NCBI RefSeq assembly: GCF_964063325.1
Contig: NZ_OZ061315.1
Location: 2,852,001-2,916,000, forward strand
Length of the DNA stretch: 64,000 nt
Direction: 5' to 3'
From: Hafnia alvei
GTDB lineage: Bacteria > Pseudomonadota > Gammaproteobacteria > Enterobacterales > Enterobacteriaceae
Shown here: one piece after another, positions 26,899 through 37,026 of the stretch
How the letters are laid out: each line of letters begins with the position of its first letter
Position numbering within the stretch: position 1 is the stretch's first letter
The notes under the pieces: model-generated
The model's input: the letters and a program-made list of their open reading frames with translations, nothing else
What the model was told of the DNA's origin: nothing
The model's database searches: none
Program-made: the position numbers and the translations under genes

Positions 26899-28197
26899 CT
26901 AAACCTTCTGGAACAGTCCCTCACCCAGATAGTGGTTTTTATCTTTCACTCCCGGCAGAACAAAGAAGTATCCACCGCCGATCGGTTTGATGTACTCCTC
27001 TAACGCTTCGCCGTTCAGGCGTTTTTGCACGGTAATAAAGCCTTTATCCAGATCGTGTTGATAGCACACAAACAACAATCCCATATCCAGTTGACCGGAG
27101 TTAGATACGCCCTGCGAATAGCTGTAGCCACGACGCATCATTAAGCTACTGTGCGTTTCTTTTGTTCGAGGGTTAGCCAGACGAATATGTGCATCCAGAG
27201 GGATCACTTTTCCTTCAGGATCCTGCGTGTAATCAGGCTCATCGTGTTCATGCGTCATGCCGAGTGGTGCACCGCTGGCTTTATCACGACCAAAAATGGT
27301 TTGCTGCTCTTGCAGCGGTGTGCGATCCCAAAACTCCACGCGGAAACGAATAATTCGTACCGCTTGATAGCTGCCGCCCACTGCCCATGCCGGTTCTTTT
27401 TGGTCAGCCCTGACCCACACGATGTCGTTCATCAGAGGCTTGTCGTCGGCGTTTGGGTTCGCCGTACCATCTTTAAAACCCAGAAGATTGATCGGCGTTT
27501 CTTTGCCATGGCTTTGCGCCGCATGGGTTGAGATAAAACCTTCTCGCCGCCAGCGCACGCTGAGTAAGTCGGGCGTGTATTTGATAATGTCGCGTAGCGC
27601 GTGGATCACGCTGTCGTTGCTGTTGCTGCAAATTTGTAGCAACAGGTCGCCGTGGCAAATCGCCGCGTCCAGCGAGTCATTAGGGAAACGCGTCATTTTT
27701 TGCAACTGAAGCGGCTTCAGCGCAGCCAAGCCGAAACGCTGATCGAACAGCGAATCCCCTACTGACACGGTAATCGTCAAATTATCAGGATAAATTTCTG
27801 GCCCCATGATGCCGGAGTCCATCGGTGGCAATTTGGCATCCGCGTGCGGCGCTTCACCGCCGTGCGTCAAAAAGGCAATCCGCCCGGTGAGCAATTTCAT
27901 TAAGCGCTGTAAATCTTCAGCATTCGTCGCCAGCACGTCAAAGGCCACCAGCATGGCCGAAGCCTGCTGCGGCGTCAGTACGCCGGACTGATGTTCCCCA
28001 TAGAAGGGCTGTTTCTGCCAGCGCGCATTCTCGGGGGATTTATCCGTCGCCAGCGGTTTGGTGCCGGTATCTGCTTTTACTGCTCCACCTAATACCAAGG
28101 CGCCGCTTAACGCGCCGGCGCCTAACAGTAAACGGCGGCGGGAAGGCATTTCTGCCTCCCCTGTCAGCCCGGTGATCGGGCATCCTTTACCACTCAT
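26899..28197 (-). CDS. efeB: Deferrochelatase/peroxidase EfeB (DyP family)
   Basis: Periplasmic haem-containing dye-decolourising peroxidase of the EfeUOB ferrous iron system, also reported to extract iron from haem. 432 aa from ATG 28197; a TTG 13 codons upstream is in frame, and an ATG at 28149 would still keep the Tat motif. The signal has [17 protein letters not shown], a twin-arginine sequence, so it is exported folded. DyP motifs: GFKDGTANP with the distal Asp, and RIRLANP near the haem-ligand His. Third gene of efeUOB. Confidence 0.93.
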   Translation of the reverse strand: MSGKGCPITGLTGEAEMPSRRRLLLGAGALSGALVLGGAVKADTGTKPLATDKSPENARWQKQPFYGEHQSGVLTPQQASAMLVAFDVLATNAEDLQRLMKLLTGRIAFLTHGGEAPHADAKLPPMDSGIMGPEIYPDNLTITVSVGDSLFDQRFGLAALKPLQLQKMTRFPNDSLDAAICHGDLLLQICSNSNDSVIHALRDIIKYTPDLLSVRWRREGFISTHAAQSHGKETPINLLGFKDGTANPNADDKPLMNDIVWVRADQKEPAWAVGGSYQAVRIIRFRVEFWDRTPLQEQQTIFGRDKASGAPLGMTHEHDEPDYTQDPEGKVIPLDAHIRLANPRTKETHSSLMMRRGYSYSQGVSNSGQLDMGLLFVCYQHDLDKGFITVQKRLNGEALEEYIKPIGGGYFFVLPGVKDKNHYLGEGLFQKV

Positions 28198-28262
28198 TTC
28201 TCTAACCCCAGTATTTCGAATTCCAGTTTTGTGCAACTAGCGTTCTAAGCGCATCGAGGATC

Positions 28263-29387
28263 TTAATCGAGCCCTAACACACCGCGCAGCTGTGCCAAAT
28301 CTTCTGCCAGCGCAGTGATCGGCCCTTTCATCGCATTGCGATCTGCGGTGGTGAGTTTTTCGTAAGACTCATAGCCGTCTTTGGTGCGGTATTTGTCTAA
28401 AATGGAATCGACTGTTTTAAAGTTGGCGTCAATTTTGGCGAGCAGCTGAGGATTCGCTTTTTCCAACATCGGACGCAGCAGATTCACAATCTTTTGCGCA
28501 CCATCGACGTTGGCACGGAAATCCCACAGATCGGTGCGGCTGTAGCGATCTTCTTCACCGCTAATTTTGCTTGCCGCCACTTCTTCGATTAGACCTGCCG
28601 CGCCACCGACAACTTTGCTTGGGGCAAAGGTGAGCGTCGTCACGCGGGTTTGTAGTTCGAGCACGTCTTTCATCAGGCGATCCGCATAACCGTCCATTCC
28701 TTTGGTGGTTTTGTCACCAAACAACACTTTTTCTAGACGGTGGAAGCCGGTGAAATTAGGATCTTGAGCCTTTTGTTCGTAGTCGTCTTCACGCGCATCG
28801 ATGCTGCCATCGAGATCGGAGAACAATTCTGCGATCGGTTCGATGCGCTCATAATGCTGACGCGTTGGGGCATAAAGTTTTTGTGCCGCTGCCAGATCGC
28901 CTTTTTTCACCGCATCGGTGAAGGCTTTAGTCTGCTCAACCAGCTGTTTAACTTCTTGCATGACATAAATTTTGTATTCTGCAATCGGTCCTACCAGCGC
29001 CATTGCGTCGGTCTTCGCCGCGGCTGTACCGTCAGCGGCTTGAACAATAATTTTTCCTTTCGGATTGCTGAGCAGCCCGCATGTCATATCGTATTCACCC
29101 GCTTCAAGGGTTGCCGTCATTTTTTGGGTGAACCCTGGGGCGATGTTTTCACGCTCTTCTACCACCATGACGCCTTTAAGGATTTCCCATTCCAGACCTT
29201 TTTGGCTGTTGTTATGCACGATGAACTGGGTTTTTCCGGCAGGAATAGTGAGCGTCATCGGCTCACACTGTTTGTCATTGACCGCGATTTTCACCTGCGG
29301 CAATGCGTCGGCGGCAAGCGCCGCGGTCGCAGGTAAAGTCAGTAAAGCCAAAGACAGCGCGGTGCGGCGAAAAGTCGTGCTAGACAT
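28263..29387 (-). CDS. efeO: Iron uptake system component EfeO
   Basis: Periplasmic protein with an N-terminal cupredoxin-like domain and a C-terminal M75 peptidase-like (imelysin) domain. 374 aa from the ATG preceded by GGGAG; the frame is open 15 codons further up. The signal peptide ends ATAALA (about residue 26). The M75 motif is HxxE-type in [10 protein letters not shown]. Sits 44 bp after the efeU stop and 65 bp before the chosen efeB start. Confidence 0.93.
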   Translation of the reverse strand: MSSTTFRRTALSLALLTLPATAALAADALPQVKIAVNDKQCEPMTLTIPAGKTQFIVHNNSQKGLEWEILKGVMVVEERENIAPGFTQKMTATLEAGEYDMTCGLLSNPKGKIIVQAADGTAAAKTDAMALVGPIAEYKIYVMQEVKQLVEQTKAFTDAVKKGDLAAAQKLYAPTRQHYERIEPIAELFSDLDGSIDAREDDYEQKAQDPNFTGFHRLEKVLFGDKTTKGMDGYADRLMKDVLELQTRVTTLTFAPSKVVGGAAGLIEEVAASKISGEEDRYSRTDLWDFRANVDGAQKIVNLLRPMLEKANPQLLAKIDANFKTVDSILDKYRTKDGYESYEKLTTADRNAMKGPITALAEDLAQLRGVLGLD

Positions 29388-29431
29388 AGAAATAACTCCC
29401 TGAAAAATAGGATAATAGTATTGAAAACTCA

Positions 29432-30277
29432 TTAGCGTGAATGACCCGCTTTACCGTTCACCGCCGCAACATCTGCGCGCTGTGGCATGAAGAAGAAAAT
29501 CAGTGCGGGGATCAGATACAGGAAATAGACCAACACTTCGCTCACCGAAGGTGCTTCTTGGTAGCCTAAAATGCCTTCTAAAAAGGTTCCTAACAGTGAA
29601 TGGGTAGAAAGTACGTCGGTCAGATTGAAGGCGATATCTTGCAGATAATTCCATAGCCCAGCCTCATGGAAAGCGCGGATAGCGCCTGCGGCAAGGCCCG
29701 CGGCAACAAACAGAATGAAGAGGCTGGTCCATTTAAAGAACTTAGCCAAGTGCAGTTTTATCCCCCCCCAATAAATCATCATGCCGACGAGAATGGCGCA
29801 GACCAGCCCCAACACCGCGCCGATGGGCGCCTGAATGCCAACGTCTTGCTGGAATGCCGCCAATAGGAAGAAGACCGACTCTAGCCCCTCTCGCGCCACG
29901 GCGAAAAACACCATCGCCACCAGCGCCCAACCCTGCCCTTTACCTGCGCTGAGTGCGTTATCAATCGCCCCTTCGAGATGTGTTTTTACCGAGCGGGAAA
30001 CTTTGCGCATCCAGAACACCATGTAGGTCAGAATGCATACCGCGACCACGGCAACCAGTCCTTCGAACAGTTCTTGCTGCTTTTGCGGGAATTCGCCGGT
30101 AGTTTCATTGATGAAGATACCCAATCCTAAACAGAGCGCAGCGGCAAGGATTACGCCAATCCAGACAACGCCCAACCACTGCGAACGCTGAGTTCTCTTT
30201 AAATAACTGGCGATAAGGCTGACGATCAGCGCTGCCTCAAGGCCTTCGCGGAACATGATGAGGAATGGAACAAACAT
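29432..30277 (-). CDS. efeU: Ferrous iron permease EfeU
   Basis: Inner-membrane Fe(II) permease of the Ftr1/OFeT family. 281 aa from [19 protein letters not shown], as in E. coli; the frame opens 32 codons further up over the promoter. Seven hydrophobic segments and two REGLE iron-binding motifs ([11 protein letters not shown] near residue 9 and [11 protein letters not shown] near 130). The gene is intact, unlike the frameshifted copy of E. coli K-12. Confidence 0.94.
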   Translation of the reverse strand: MFVPFLIMFREGLEAALIVSLIASYLKRTQRSQWLGVVWIGVILAAALCLGLGIFINETTGEFPQKQQELFEGLVAVVAVCILTYMVFWMRKVSRSVKTHLEGAIDNALSAGKGQGWALVAMVFFAVAREGLESVFFLLAAFQQDVGIQAPIGAVLGLVCAILVGMMIYWGGIKLHLAKFFKWTSLFILFVAAGLAAGAIRAFHEAGLWNYLQDIAFNLTDVLSTHSLLGTFLEGILGYQEAPSVSEVLVYFLYLIPALIFFFMPQRADVAAVNGKAGHSR

Positions 30278-30324
30278 GTTTTTCTCTCTTGCCTGCGCAG
30301 GTTGCGCATGTAAAGAACCGTAAA

Positions 30325-30348
30325 AATAATGATACCGATTATCATTAC
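30325..30348. promoter_or_regulatory. Fur box upstream of efeU
   Basis: AATAATGATACCGATTATCATTAC; on the - strand it contains GTAATGATAATC followed by ATCATTAT, a close match to GATAATGATAATCATTATC. It sits about 50 bp before efeU, consistent with iron repression of efeUOB. Confidence 0.8.
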
Positions 30349-30706
30349 GGTTAATAAAAAAACAAGCGTTCACCTCATATTATTTGTGAATTAAAGTGTG
30401 GCCAGTTGTTACTTTCTGGTATTTGAAATGAAAATAACTCTTAAAAACAAAGCAATGAGTTTTTAAAGTAAAATTTTTTGTGGCATCAGAAAAATTATTC
30501 GAGTGAAGAAATAGGCATCCACACTATCGGAGAGTTATTCACGAAGAGTTATTCAATTTTTATCACCATAGGCATCGGTTCTTTTCACTATTTATCTGGG
30601 CTAGCTTGGTCTATTTTATAAAGCATACTTTATTTGAATATTCGAACATTCAATAAGATAAACGGATTCTGTTTGTTATTTAACCCGATTTATTGAGGAG
30701 AGAAGC
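30349..30706. other. Divergent intergenic region efeU / YodC-like gene
   Basis: AT-rich, with no gene. It contains a direct repeat AGAGTTATTCA at 30531-30541 and 30545-30555 (14-bp period), which could be a regulator site on one DNA face; I cannot name the factor. The promoter for the downstream small gene should lie at about 30600-30690. Confidence 0.5.
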
Positions 30707-30889
30707 ATGAGTTTTTCAGTGGGTGATAGCGTACAAAAAACCAGCGGCGGCCCGCGTATGACGGTTGTCGCGGTGAGTGGCGATGAGATTACCTGTTCTT
30801 GGAATGAACTAGGAAACGAAAAACAGGAAAATATAGCGGCTTCCCATCTGGCGCTCTACCAAGAAGACGGTGATTTTGGCGTTTGCTAA
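30707..30889 (+). CDS. Small YodC-like protein (DUF2158)
   Basis: 60 aa; MSFSVGDSVQKTSGGPRMTV followed by ITCSWNELG matches the YodC/DUF2158 pattern (GGPRM, then CxW), a small beta-rich fold of unknown function. A GAGGAGAG ribosome site lies before the ATG. Stand-alone gene with its own terminator. Confidence 0.75.
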   Translation: MSFSVGDSVQKTSGGPRMTVVAVSGDEITCSWNELGNEKQENIAASHLALYQEDGDFGVC

Positions 30890-30927
30890 ATATCGCTGAT
30901 ATCTTCATCTCACCACACCAATGATTT

Positions 30928-30962
30928 AACGCCGCATTGATAATCAAAGCGGCGTTTTTTTA
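30928..30962 (+). terminator. Terminator of the YodC-like gene
   Basis: AACGCCGC ... GCGGCGTT, an 8-bp stem with a 13-base loop, followed by seven T's. Confidence 0.85.
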
Positions 30963-31038
30963 TCAAAAAATATTATTTACTTTGGTGGCATTCCGCGATT
31001 TTTACTCACTGAGCTTTCATCATTTTAAGCCTTGATGG

Positions 31039-31055
31039 CTTAAGGCTATCTTAAG
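31039..31055 (+). promoter_or_regulatory. PmrA (BasR) box upstream of eptA
   Basis: CTTAAG-GCTAT-CTTAAG: two perfect YTTAAK half-sites spaced 5 bp, the PmrA recognition pattern. A candidate -10 (TAATCT) follows at about 31066-31071. A further partial half-site (TTTTAAG) lies just upstream. Confidence 0.85.
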
Positions 31056-31164
31056 TTTGGCTCGCTAATCTGCCCCACAATAAAGCGGTTTTATTTATTA
31101 CGCTTAATTCTTGGCCACTATTTCATCAAACATGGTCATTTAACGGTTTTGGGGAGCGTTTACC

Positions 31165-32799
31165 TTGCAGCGAAAGGCGTTGAGAGTCAGTTTTTTATCA
31201 CTGACCATTATTTTGGCAGTTTACTTCACTCTCGTAGTTAACCTACCGATTCTACTGCATTTTTATCGGATACTGACTTCGTTAGATAACTATAAGCTCG
31301 GCTTTGCATTTTCAATTCCACTGGTGCTGATTGCCGCGCTGAACTTTGTTTTTACACCGTTCACGTTTAAGCCAATTTTCAAGCCTTTCTTTTGCCTCAT
31401 TCTGGTGGTTAGCGCCTTTGCCAGCTATGCGCAATTGAAATACAAGATCATTTTCGATCGTTCAATGATTGAAAATATTTTTGAAACCAACCCCGCTGAA
31501 GCCTCGTCTTACTATAATTTCTCGGTGGTATTGTGGGTGCTGTTCACCGGCATTCTGCCCTGCGTGATATTAATGCGAACACAGATTATCTATGCGCACG
31601 GTTTTCTCGCCCGCTTTGGGCTGCGTTTAGTTTCTATGCTGGTCTCGCTTTTAATTATTGCCTTGGTCGCTAGCCTCTATTACCAAGACTACGCCTCCGT
31701 TGGGCGTAATAACCGCACGCTAAATTTGGAGATTGTGCCAACTAACTATCTCTATAGCGCTTCGCAATATATAAATCGCCGCTATCTGACCAAGCCGATT
31801 CCATTCCGTAAGATCGGTGACGATGCAAAACTAGTGCAAAAAACGGGCAGCAAACCAACGCTGGTCTTTTTAATCGTGGGTGAAACCGCTCGCCATCAAA
31901 ACCAGCAGCTCCAGGGATATGCGCGCCCAACCAATCCTTATACCAGCCAAGAACCCGATCTGATTTATTTCTCTAAGGTCAGCTCATGCGGCACAGCGAC
32001 CGCCGTTTCGGTGCCTTGTATGTTCTCGAATATGCCACGTACGCACTTTGACAATAACATTGCGCGCAACAGCGAAGGATTGATGGATATCCTGCAAAAA
32101 GCAGGCGTGTCTACTTACTGGAAAGACAATGATGAAGGCTGCAAAGGCGCCTGCGATCGCATTCCGACACAGATAGTGCCAACGAATAGCGACAAAAATC
32201 TTTGCGATGGAGAAACCTGCTACGACGCCGTGCTATTAAACGATTTGGATAAACTTATTCCGAATGACGGGAAAAATAAGACGCTAGCCTTTCATCTTAT
32301 CGGCAGCCATGGTCCAACCTACTACAAACGCTATCCTAAAGAGTTTCGTTTCTTTGTACCGGACTGCCAGCGCAGCGATATTGAAAACTGCACCCAACAG
32401 GAATTAGTCAATACCTATGATAACACCATCAGGTATACCGATTATGTTGTCAGCCAGTTCATTCAACGGCTTAAGGGATATGAAAAAGACTATAACGTCG
32501 CACTGTATTATGTGTCTGATCACGGTGAATCGTTAGGCGAAGACGGTCTGTATTTGCATGGCACGCCTTATAAGTTTGCACCCGATGAGCAAACAAAAGT
32601 CCCAATGGAAATGTGGCTATCGGATGGTTTTGTTCAGGCCAATGGGATAGATCGTGATTGTGTCGCCAAGCTTGCCAAGACGAACGACTATTCACACGAC
32701 AACCTGTTCCATACCATGCTGGCAATGATGAATGTACAAACCAAGGAATACGATCCTAGTTTGGATATCCTTAAAACCTGCCGGACAGTTAAACCGTGA
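31165..32799 (+). CDS. eptA: Lipid A phosphoethanolamine transferase EptA (PmrC)
   Basis: Inner-membrane enzyme that adds phosphoethanolamine from phosphatidylethanolamine to lipid A, lowering affinity for polymyxins. 544 aa: five membrane segments (to about residue 175), then a periplasmic sulfatase-like domain with zinc ligands E240 (VGETARHQN) and the nucleophile T279 (CGTATAVSVPCMFS), and SDHGESLGEDGLYLHG near residue 450. Paired Cys are present as in the family. The start is TTG with GGGGAG eight bases upstream. The PmrA box supports this being the PmrAB-controlled paralogue. Confidence 0.93.
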   Translation: MQRKALRVSFLSLTIILAVYFTLVVNLPILLHFYRILTSLDNYKLGFAFSIPLVLIAALNFVFTPFTFKPIFKPFFCLILVVSAFASYAQLKYKIIFDRSMIENIFETNPAEASSYYNFSVVLWVLFTGILPCVILMRTQIIYAHGFLARFGLRLVSMLVSLLIIALVASLYYQDYASVGRNNRTLNLEIVPTNYLYSASQYINRRYLTKPIPFRKIGDDAKLVQKTGSKPTLVFLIVGETARHQNQQLQGYARPTNPYTSQEPDLIYFSKVSSCGTATAVSVPCMFSNMPRTHFDNNIARNSEGLMDILQKAGVSTYWKDNDEGCKGACDRIPTQIVPTNSDKNLCDGETCYDAVLLNDLDKLIPNDGKNKTLAFHLIGSHGPTYYKRYPKEFRFFVPDCQRSDIENCTQQELVNTYDNTIRYTDYVVSQFIQRLKGYEKDYNVALYYVSDHGESLGEDGLYLHGTPYKFAPDEQTKVPMEMWLSDGFVQANGIDRDCVAKLAKTNDYSHDNLFHTMLAMMNVQTKEYDPSLDILKTCRTVKP

Positions 32800-32847
32800 T
32801 GACACAATGAATAAGATGATTGTTATCACAATTTGAGCCATTAGCAG

Positions 32848-32872
32848 AGCCACGGATACATCGTGGCTTTTC
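32848..32872 (+). terminator. Terminator of eptA
   Basis: AGCCACG-GATACAT-CGTGGCT followed by TTTTC, 48 bp after the eptA stop. Confidence 0.8.
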
Positions 32873-33230
32873 TATTTGAATTAAATTACTCATAACAAAT
32901 ACACCACATCTCTGCTGTTAAATGAGCAGAGAAAAATCCGGCAACAAAACTTCCGCCATAATACCCTCGCCACTATAAGCAATTAATCTCCAGCGGAATA
33001 ATTTCTTCCGCTGAATACCAGAGTGAATGAATACTCCCTCACTTCAAATTTGTTTTTATATTGTAAATTATTAGTTTAATTGAAAAAATAGATAATAAAT
33101 GTAACAATTAAGGCATTCAGAGAATATACAGCTCTACTGTAATCTACAGATATCATTCTCCCACACGTTTTAATGTATGCGGTGAAATTATATTCTTACA
33201 TTAACTCTAACCGACTAATGCGAACTCGCG
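32873..33230. other. AT-rich gap before the phosphodiesterase gene
   Basis: About 360 bp with no gene and no clear repeat. It should contain the promoter of the downstream PdeF-like gene; several AT-rich -10-like words occur, but none stands out. Confidence 0.4.
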
Positions 33231-35423
33231 ATGGCTTTTAAATTCAGCTCAGACTTGAGAAAACAAATAACGGCGTTTATTGTCACTCTGCTTTTTTTCC
33301 CCATCGCTCGCAGTATCTCTCCGCATGCCGTTATCTATTACGAGAATGTTCATTTAGCCTATTTGCCCGTCAGTTTGGCGACGGCAATGATCCTGCTGTT
33401 TGGGCGAAACGTATTAATTCCGCTGACGGCCGCGTACTGTATCAGCTATCTGATGATCCCCTTCTTCACGCCCTCATCGGCAGTGGCGATGACCTTGAGT
33501 ATCGTTATCCCTTTAGCTGGCTGTTCATGGATCGTTGAGATGATTTTGGGCAAACGCTGGCGCTATAACATCGGCAATAAAGGGATCGGCGTCCGTCTAT
33601 TTTGGTTGGGATTAATAGCCCCCTTCTGGATGAAAGTCATGATTGTGGCTTCCGGCACGCTCATTGATGCACCCCCAACGCTCGAGCGCTACTTTAGTCT
33701 GAGTGCTGATATCTATACGCTAATTAATATTCAAAATCTGATCATCGCAGCGGTTATTTTTAGCGTTATATTCTATTACGGCATAAGAATGTTGCTAAAT
33801 TGGCGCTATGCCCGAACCTTTTTCTTGTTTGACCTAAAGTCGGCCGTGAGCAATGAAGGTCGCCTAATCAATATCTGTTGGTTCGCGTTACTTGCTCTAT
33901 TCTTGATTATATTTTGCCTACCCTTCAATACCGTATTGTTTTCAGGGTTTGTTGCCCCAGCCATATTTGTTCATTTCAACTACGGCATCAAACGTTTGAG
34001 CACCCGTTTGATTATTATGCTGTGGTCGTTTACCGCCCTTATGCTACTGACCTACAGCAAAAGCTTTTTACACATCGCCAATAATGCCTTTGAGCTGACC
34101 TTTATCTCCTCGGTATTTATCGCCTTCACCGTTTCTATTTTTTATCTGTCGATGATGTTTAAGAAAAGTGACTGGATGCAGAAAGTCTACGCGCTAATGG
34201 CATTAACCGATCCCATGACGAAGCTACCCAATTTGCGTGCGCTTGAGCACCATGTCCGCGCTCATCCGAAGGGCGTGCTATGTCATCTACATCTTTCAAG
34301 TCTTGAGCTACTGAGTCGCCATTATGGACTTCGCATGCGGATCCATTGTAAACAAAGCATTGCTACCATAATCAATAACCATCTGGGCAGCGGTGAGCAT
34401 GTATATCAATTGCCTAGCTGCGATTTGCTCATTTTTCTGTGCGGTAGCGAATACGAGAATATTCCCCGCTTAAATGCACTCCGCCAGAAGCTTAAGGAAT
34501 ATCCGCTAAGCTGGAACAATATTCAGGTCGAACTGCACTATGGTTTATCTTATGGCGAATTCAATCGAGAGGCAGATAACCTTCACCGCTGTATTGGCCA
34601 GCTAAGTTATCTGTGTGAAAAAGCCTGCCAAGAGGATCGCCTGCTATGCCTCAATGAGGGGAATCAGGTCGTCGCGAGTCAGGTGTCAGACCGGGTCGTA
34701 TTGCTGCAAAAAATCAAAAATGCCCTTAATGAAAATAACATCGTGCTGCATGCTCAGCCGATTGAGCATAAAAATGGTACCCGCTATTACGAGATTTTAG
34801 CGCGCCTAAAAGATAACAATGACATTATTACGCCAGATAAATTTATTCCTTTGATCGCAGAATTTAACCTTAGCCCACGCTTCGATCTGCTGATGGTAGA
34901 GAACGTAGTCAAATACATACGAGCGCAAAACCTAGATACGGAAGAAATATGTTTCTCCGTTAATCTGATGCCTCTATCGTTAATGCAGCACGGGATTGCC
35001 GAGCGCATTATTGCTATATTTGAGCAGCACCAAGTCCCCCCTTCCGCCGTTGTTTTTGAAGTAACCGAAGAGCAAGGCTTCATCAATGCGGCCGCTGCCC
35101 ACCACTGCATCAGCACGCTACGCGACTATCATTTTCAAATTGCCATTGACGACTTTGGCACTGGATTTGCCAACTACGAGCGATTAAAAAAGTTGAATGC
35201 CGACATCATCAAAATTGATGGTTACTTCGTCAAAAACATTACTAGTAACCGCGTTGATCAGATGATCATTAAATCTATCTGCGAAATTGCCGGTGAGATG
35301 AAGCTAAAAGTCGTCGCGGAATATGTGGAAACACCAGAACAGCGCGATGTATTAATTACATTGGGCGTAGAGTATCTGCAGGGATACCTTTTAGGTAAAC
35401 CGGAGCCTTTAGTTCTCGCGTAG
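33231..35423 (+). CDS. pdeF: Cyclic-di-GMP phosphodiesterase, PdeF (YfgF)-like, with degenerate GGDEF
   Basis: Membrane protein expected to hydrolyse c-di-GMP, lowering it and favouring motility. 730 aa: an N-terminal MASE1-like membrane sensor (about 1-310, eight or more segments); a GGDEF-like domain (about 320-475) whose active motif is replaced by SCDLL (396-400) and so cannot make c-di-GMP; and an EAL domain (about 487-725) with E521 in EILARL, IAIDDFGTGFANY, ADIIKIDG and KVVAEYVET, which keeps the catalytic set. The overall layout matches E. coli YfgF (747 aa). Monocistronic. Confidence 0.85.
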   Translation: MAFKFSSDLRKQITAFIVTLLFFPIARSISPHAVIYYENVHLAYLPVSLATAMILLFGRNVLIPLTAAYCISYLMIPFFTPSSAVAMTLSIVIPLAGCSWIVEMILGKRWRYNIGNKGIGVRLFWLGLIAPFWMKVMIVASGTLIDAPPTLERYFSLSADIYTLINIQNLIIAAVIFSVIFYYGIRMLLNWRYARTFFLFDLKSAVSNEGRLINICWFALLALFLIIFCLPFNTVLFSGFVAPAIFVHFNYGIKRLSTRLIIMLWSFTALMLLTYSKSFLHIANNAFELTFISSVFIAFTVSIFYLSMMFKKSDWMQKVYALMALTDPMTKLPNLRALEHHVRAHPKGVLCHLHLSSLELLSRHYGLRMRIHCKQSIATIINNHLGSGEHVYQLPSCDLLIFLCGSEYENIPRLNALRQKLKEYPLSWNNIQVELHYGLSYGEFNREADNLHRCIGQLSYLCEKACQEDRLLCLNEGNQVVASQVSDRVVLLQKIKNALNENNIVLHAQPIEHKNGTRYYEILARLKDNNDIITPDKFIPLIAEFNLSPRFDLLMVENVVKYIRAQNLDTEEICFSVNLMPLSLMQHGIAERIIAIFEQHQVPPSAVVFEVTEEQGFINAAAAHHCISTLRDYHFQIAIDDFGTGFANYERLKKLNADIIKIDGYFVKNITSNRVDQMIIKSICEIAGEMKLKVVAEYVETPEQRDVLITLGVEYLQGYLLGKPEPLVLA

Positions 35424-35516
35424 CCAACGTATTGATTTATTTATGCAAGCGAGCAACAAGCGTGGGCTTAATCACAGACTCATTGGAAAAAAAATGATTA
35501 TCTACGCGCTGAGTTT

Positions 35517-35553
35517 ACTGTTTTATCCTTACGCTTTTTCATGATAAAACAGT
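35517..35553. repeat. Perfect inverted repeat upstream of mtfA
   Basis: ACTGTTTTATC (35517-35527) and GATAAAACAGT (35543-35553), 11-bp arms with a 15-base gap, 33 bp before mtfA. It could be an operator, or a weak terminator for the preceding gene. Confidence 0.6.
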
Positions 35554-35585
35554 GGTGAATAACCCATCATGTTGCGAGCATTCTA

Positions 35586-36380
35586 ATGATTAAGTGGCCT
35601 TGGAACGCAGGTGAGAATCGCCCTCTTGCCAATTATCCCTGGGAAGACGCGTTAGCTATTCCTCTGCTTGCAACGCTCACACCCGCCGAATCGCATAAAC
35701 TCACGCTGATTGCCTCGAAGTTCTTGCAGGTGAAACGCATCGTCCCATTACAAGACCTGTGCCTTTCTCCTCTGTTTGAGGCTCGTATCGCTTTACTCTT
35801 TTCACTGCCGGTACTCGAACTTGGCATTGACTGGCTTGATGGGTTTCATGAAATTCTGCTCTATCCAGAGCCTTTTATTTTTCATGAAGAATGGCAAGAT
35901 GACATCGGCTTAGTTCATACCGGCCCAATGGTGCAAGCAGGACAATGTTCGGCGCAGGGACCGGTTATCTTGAATTTGATGGATGTGAAAGACTCTTTCG
36001 ACCTGTCTGGCTACAACCTTATCATTCATGAGACGGCACATAAGCTCGACATGCGTAACGCCGGCGTCGCTACCGGCATTCCGCCGATTGCGCTTAAAGA
36101 TGTTGCGCAGTGGGAATATGACCTACAGGCGGCCATGAACTCCATTCAAGATGAAGTCGACGTTGTCGGTGAGGCGGCCACCAGCCTTGATGCTTATGCA
36201 GCAAGCGAACCGGCAGAATGCTTTGCCGTGCTTTCTGAATACTTTTTTAGCGCACCTGAACTGCTCTACGGGCGTTTTCCCGCCATGTATGCGCATTTTG
36301 TTAAATTCTATCAACAAGATCCACTTGCTCGGCAGCAGCACGCGCAGGCAAGCGATCTGTCTGCCATAAATGCTAGATAG
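35586..36380 (+). CDS. mtfA: Mlc titration factor A (zinc peptidase MtfA)
   Basis: Cytosolic zinc aminopeptidase that binds the glucose repressor Mlc and relieves ptsG repression. 264 aa, the usual length, with HETAH at residues 148-152 and a downstream Glu ligand (about E211, [16 protein letters not shown]). In E. coli the gene also neighbours tRNA-Asn genes, which agrees with this location. Its 3' end overlaps the convergent ABC gene by 8 bp. Confidence 0.95.
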   Translation: MIKWPWNAGENRPLANYPWEDALAIPLLATLTPAESHKLTLIASKFLQVKRIVPLQDLCLSPLFEARIALLFSLPVLELGIDWLDGFHEILLYPEPFIFHEEWQDDIGLVHTGPMVQAGQCSAQGPVILNLMDVKDSFDLSGYNLIIHETAHKLDMRNAGVATGIPPIALKDVAQWEYDLQAAMNSIQDEVDVVGEAATSLDAYAASEPAECFAVLSEYFFSAPELLYGRFPAMYAHFVKFYQQDPLARQQHAQASDLSAINAR

Positions 36381-37026
36381 CGATTCGCGCGGTTCCCTCA
36401 TTGACCAAAATAGTGCGTTTGAAGTGTCGTTGGGAAAATTCAGGATCGTGACTTATCGCTAACACAGTTGTTCCTTGCTCACGCCGTTTCTTCAACCAAG
36501 CGTCAAAAATCCCCATCCAATACGGATCAAAATCTCGGCTCGGCTCGTCTAAAAGTAGTAAGGGCGACTGCATAGCACATAGGCACGCAACGGCGACCAT
36601 ACGGCGCTGTCCACTGTGTAAATCGAGCGGGTGTTTATTCGCAACGGCAATTAGCCCACATGTCTCGAGGGCATGCTGTGCTCGCGCCTCAATCAGTGCC
36701 GATGGCAAACGCTGTAATCGTAGCCCAAACCGGATTTCATCGAGTACTGAACTATGGAACAACTGGCGTTCAACTTCCTGAAACAGAAAACCAATCTGGG
36801 CGGCTTTTTCTAGCGATTTCATCTGTGCAAGATCTACGCCGTCCAAATAGACACTCCCACGACTCGGTTTGAGCAAACCCGCAGCGAGTCGCAGCAGCGT
36901 CGATTTTCCAGCACCGTTTTCTCCGGTAATCACCCATTGCTCACCACGTTTGATATGCAGATTTACGCCTTGAAGGCAGTCCTTTTCTGCCTCCCAGCTA
37001 AACCCCATATTTTCTATGTTTAGCAT
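36373..37026 (-). CDS. ECF-type transporter ATPase A2
   Basis: Second energy-coupling ATPase of an ECF vitamin/metal transporter. 217 aa with Walker [10 protein letters not shown] (about 36-44), Q-loop FLFQEVERQ, signature HSGQRR (a variant of LSGGQ), Walker [13 protein letters not shown] with the catalytic Glu, and switch His in AISHDPE. It overlaps the A1 gene by 7 bp. Substrate unknown. Confidence 0.88.
   Translation of the reverse strand: MLNIENMGFSWEAEKDCLQGVNLHIKRGEQWVITGENGAGKSTLLRLAAGLLKPSRGSVYLDGVDLAQMKSLEKAAQIGFLFQEVERQLFHSSVLDEIRFGLRLQRLPSALIEARAQHALETCGLIAVANKHPLDLHSGQRRMVAVACLCAMQSPLLLLDEPSRDFDPYWMGIFDAWLKKRREQGTTVLAISHDPEFSQRHFKRTILVNEGTARIAI

Noticed and set aside
28740..29336. 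198-codon frame antisense to efeO
   Set aside because: efeO is unambiguous on the other strand; the antisense frame has no recognisable protein or ribosome site.
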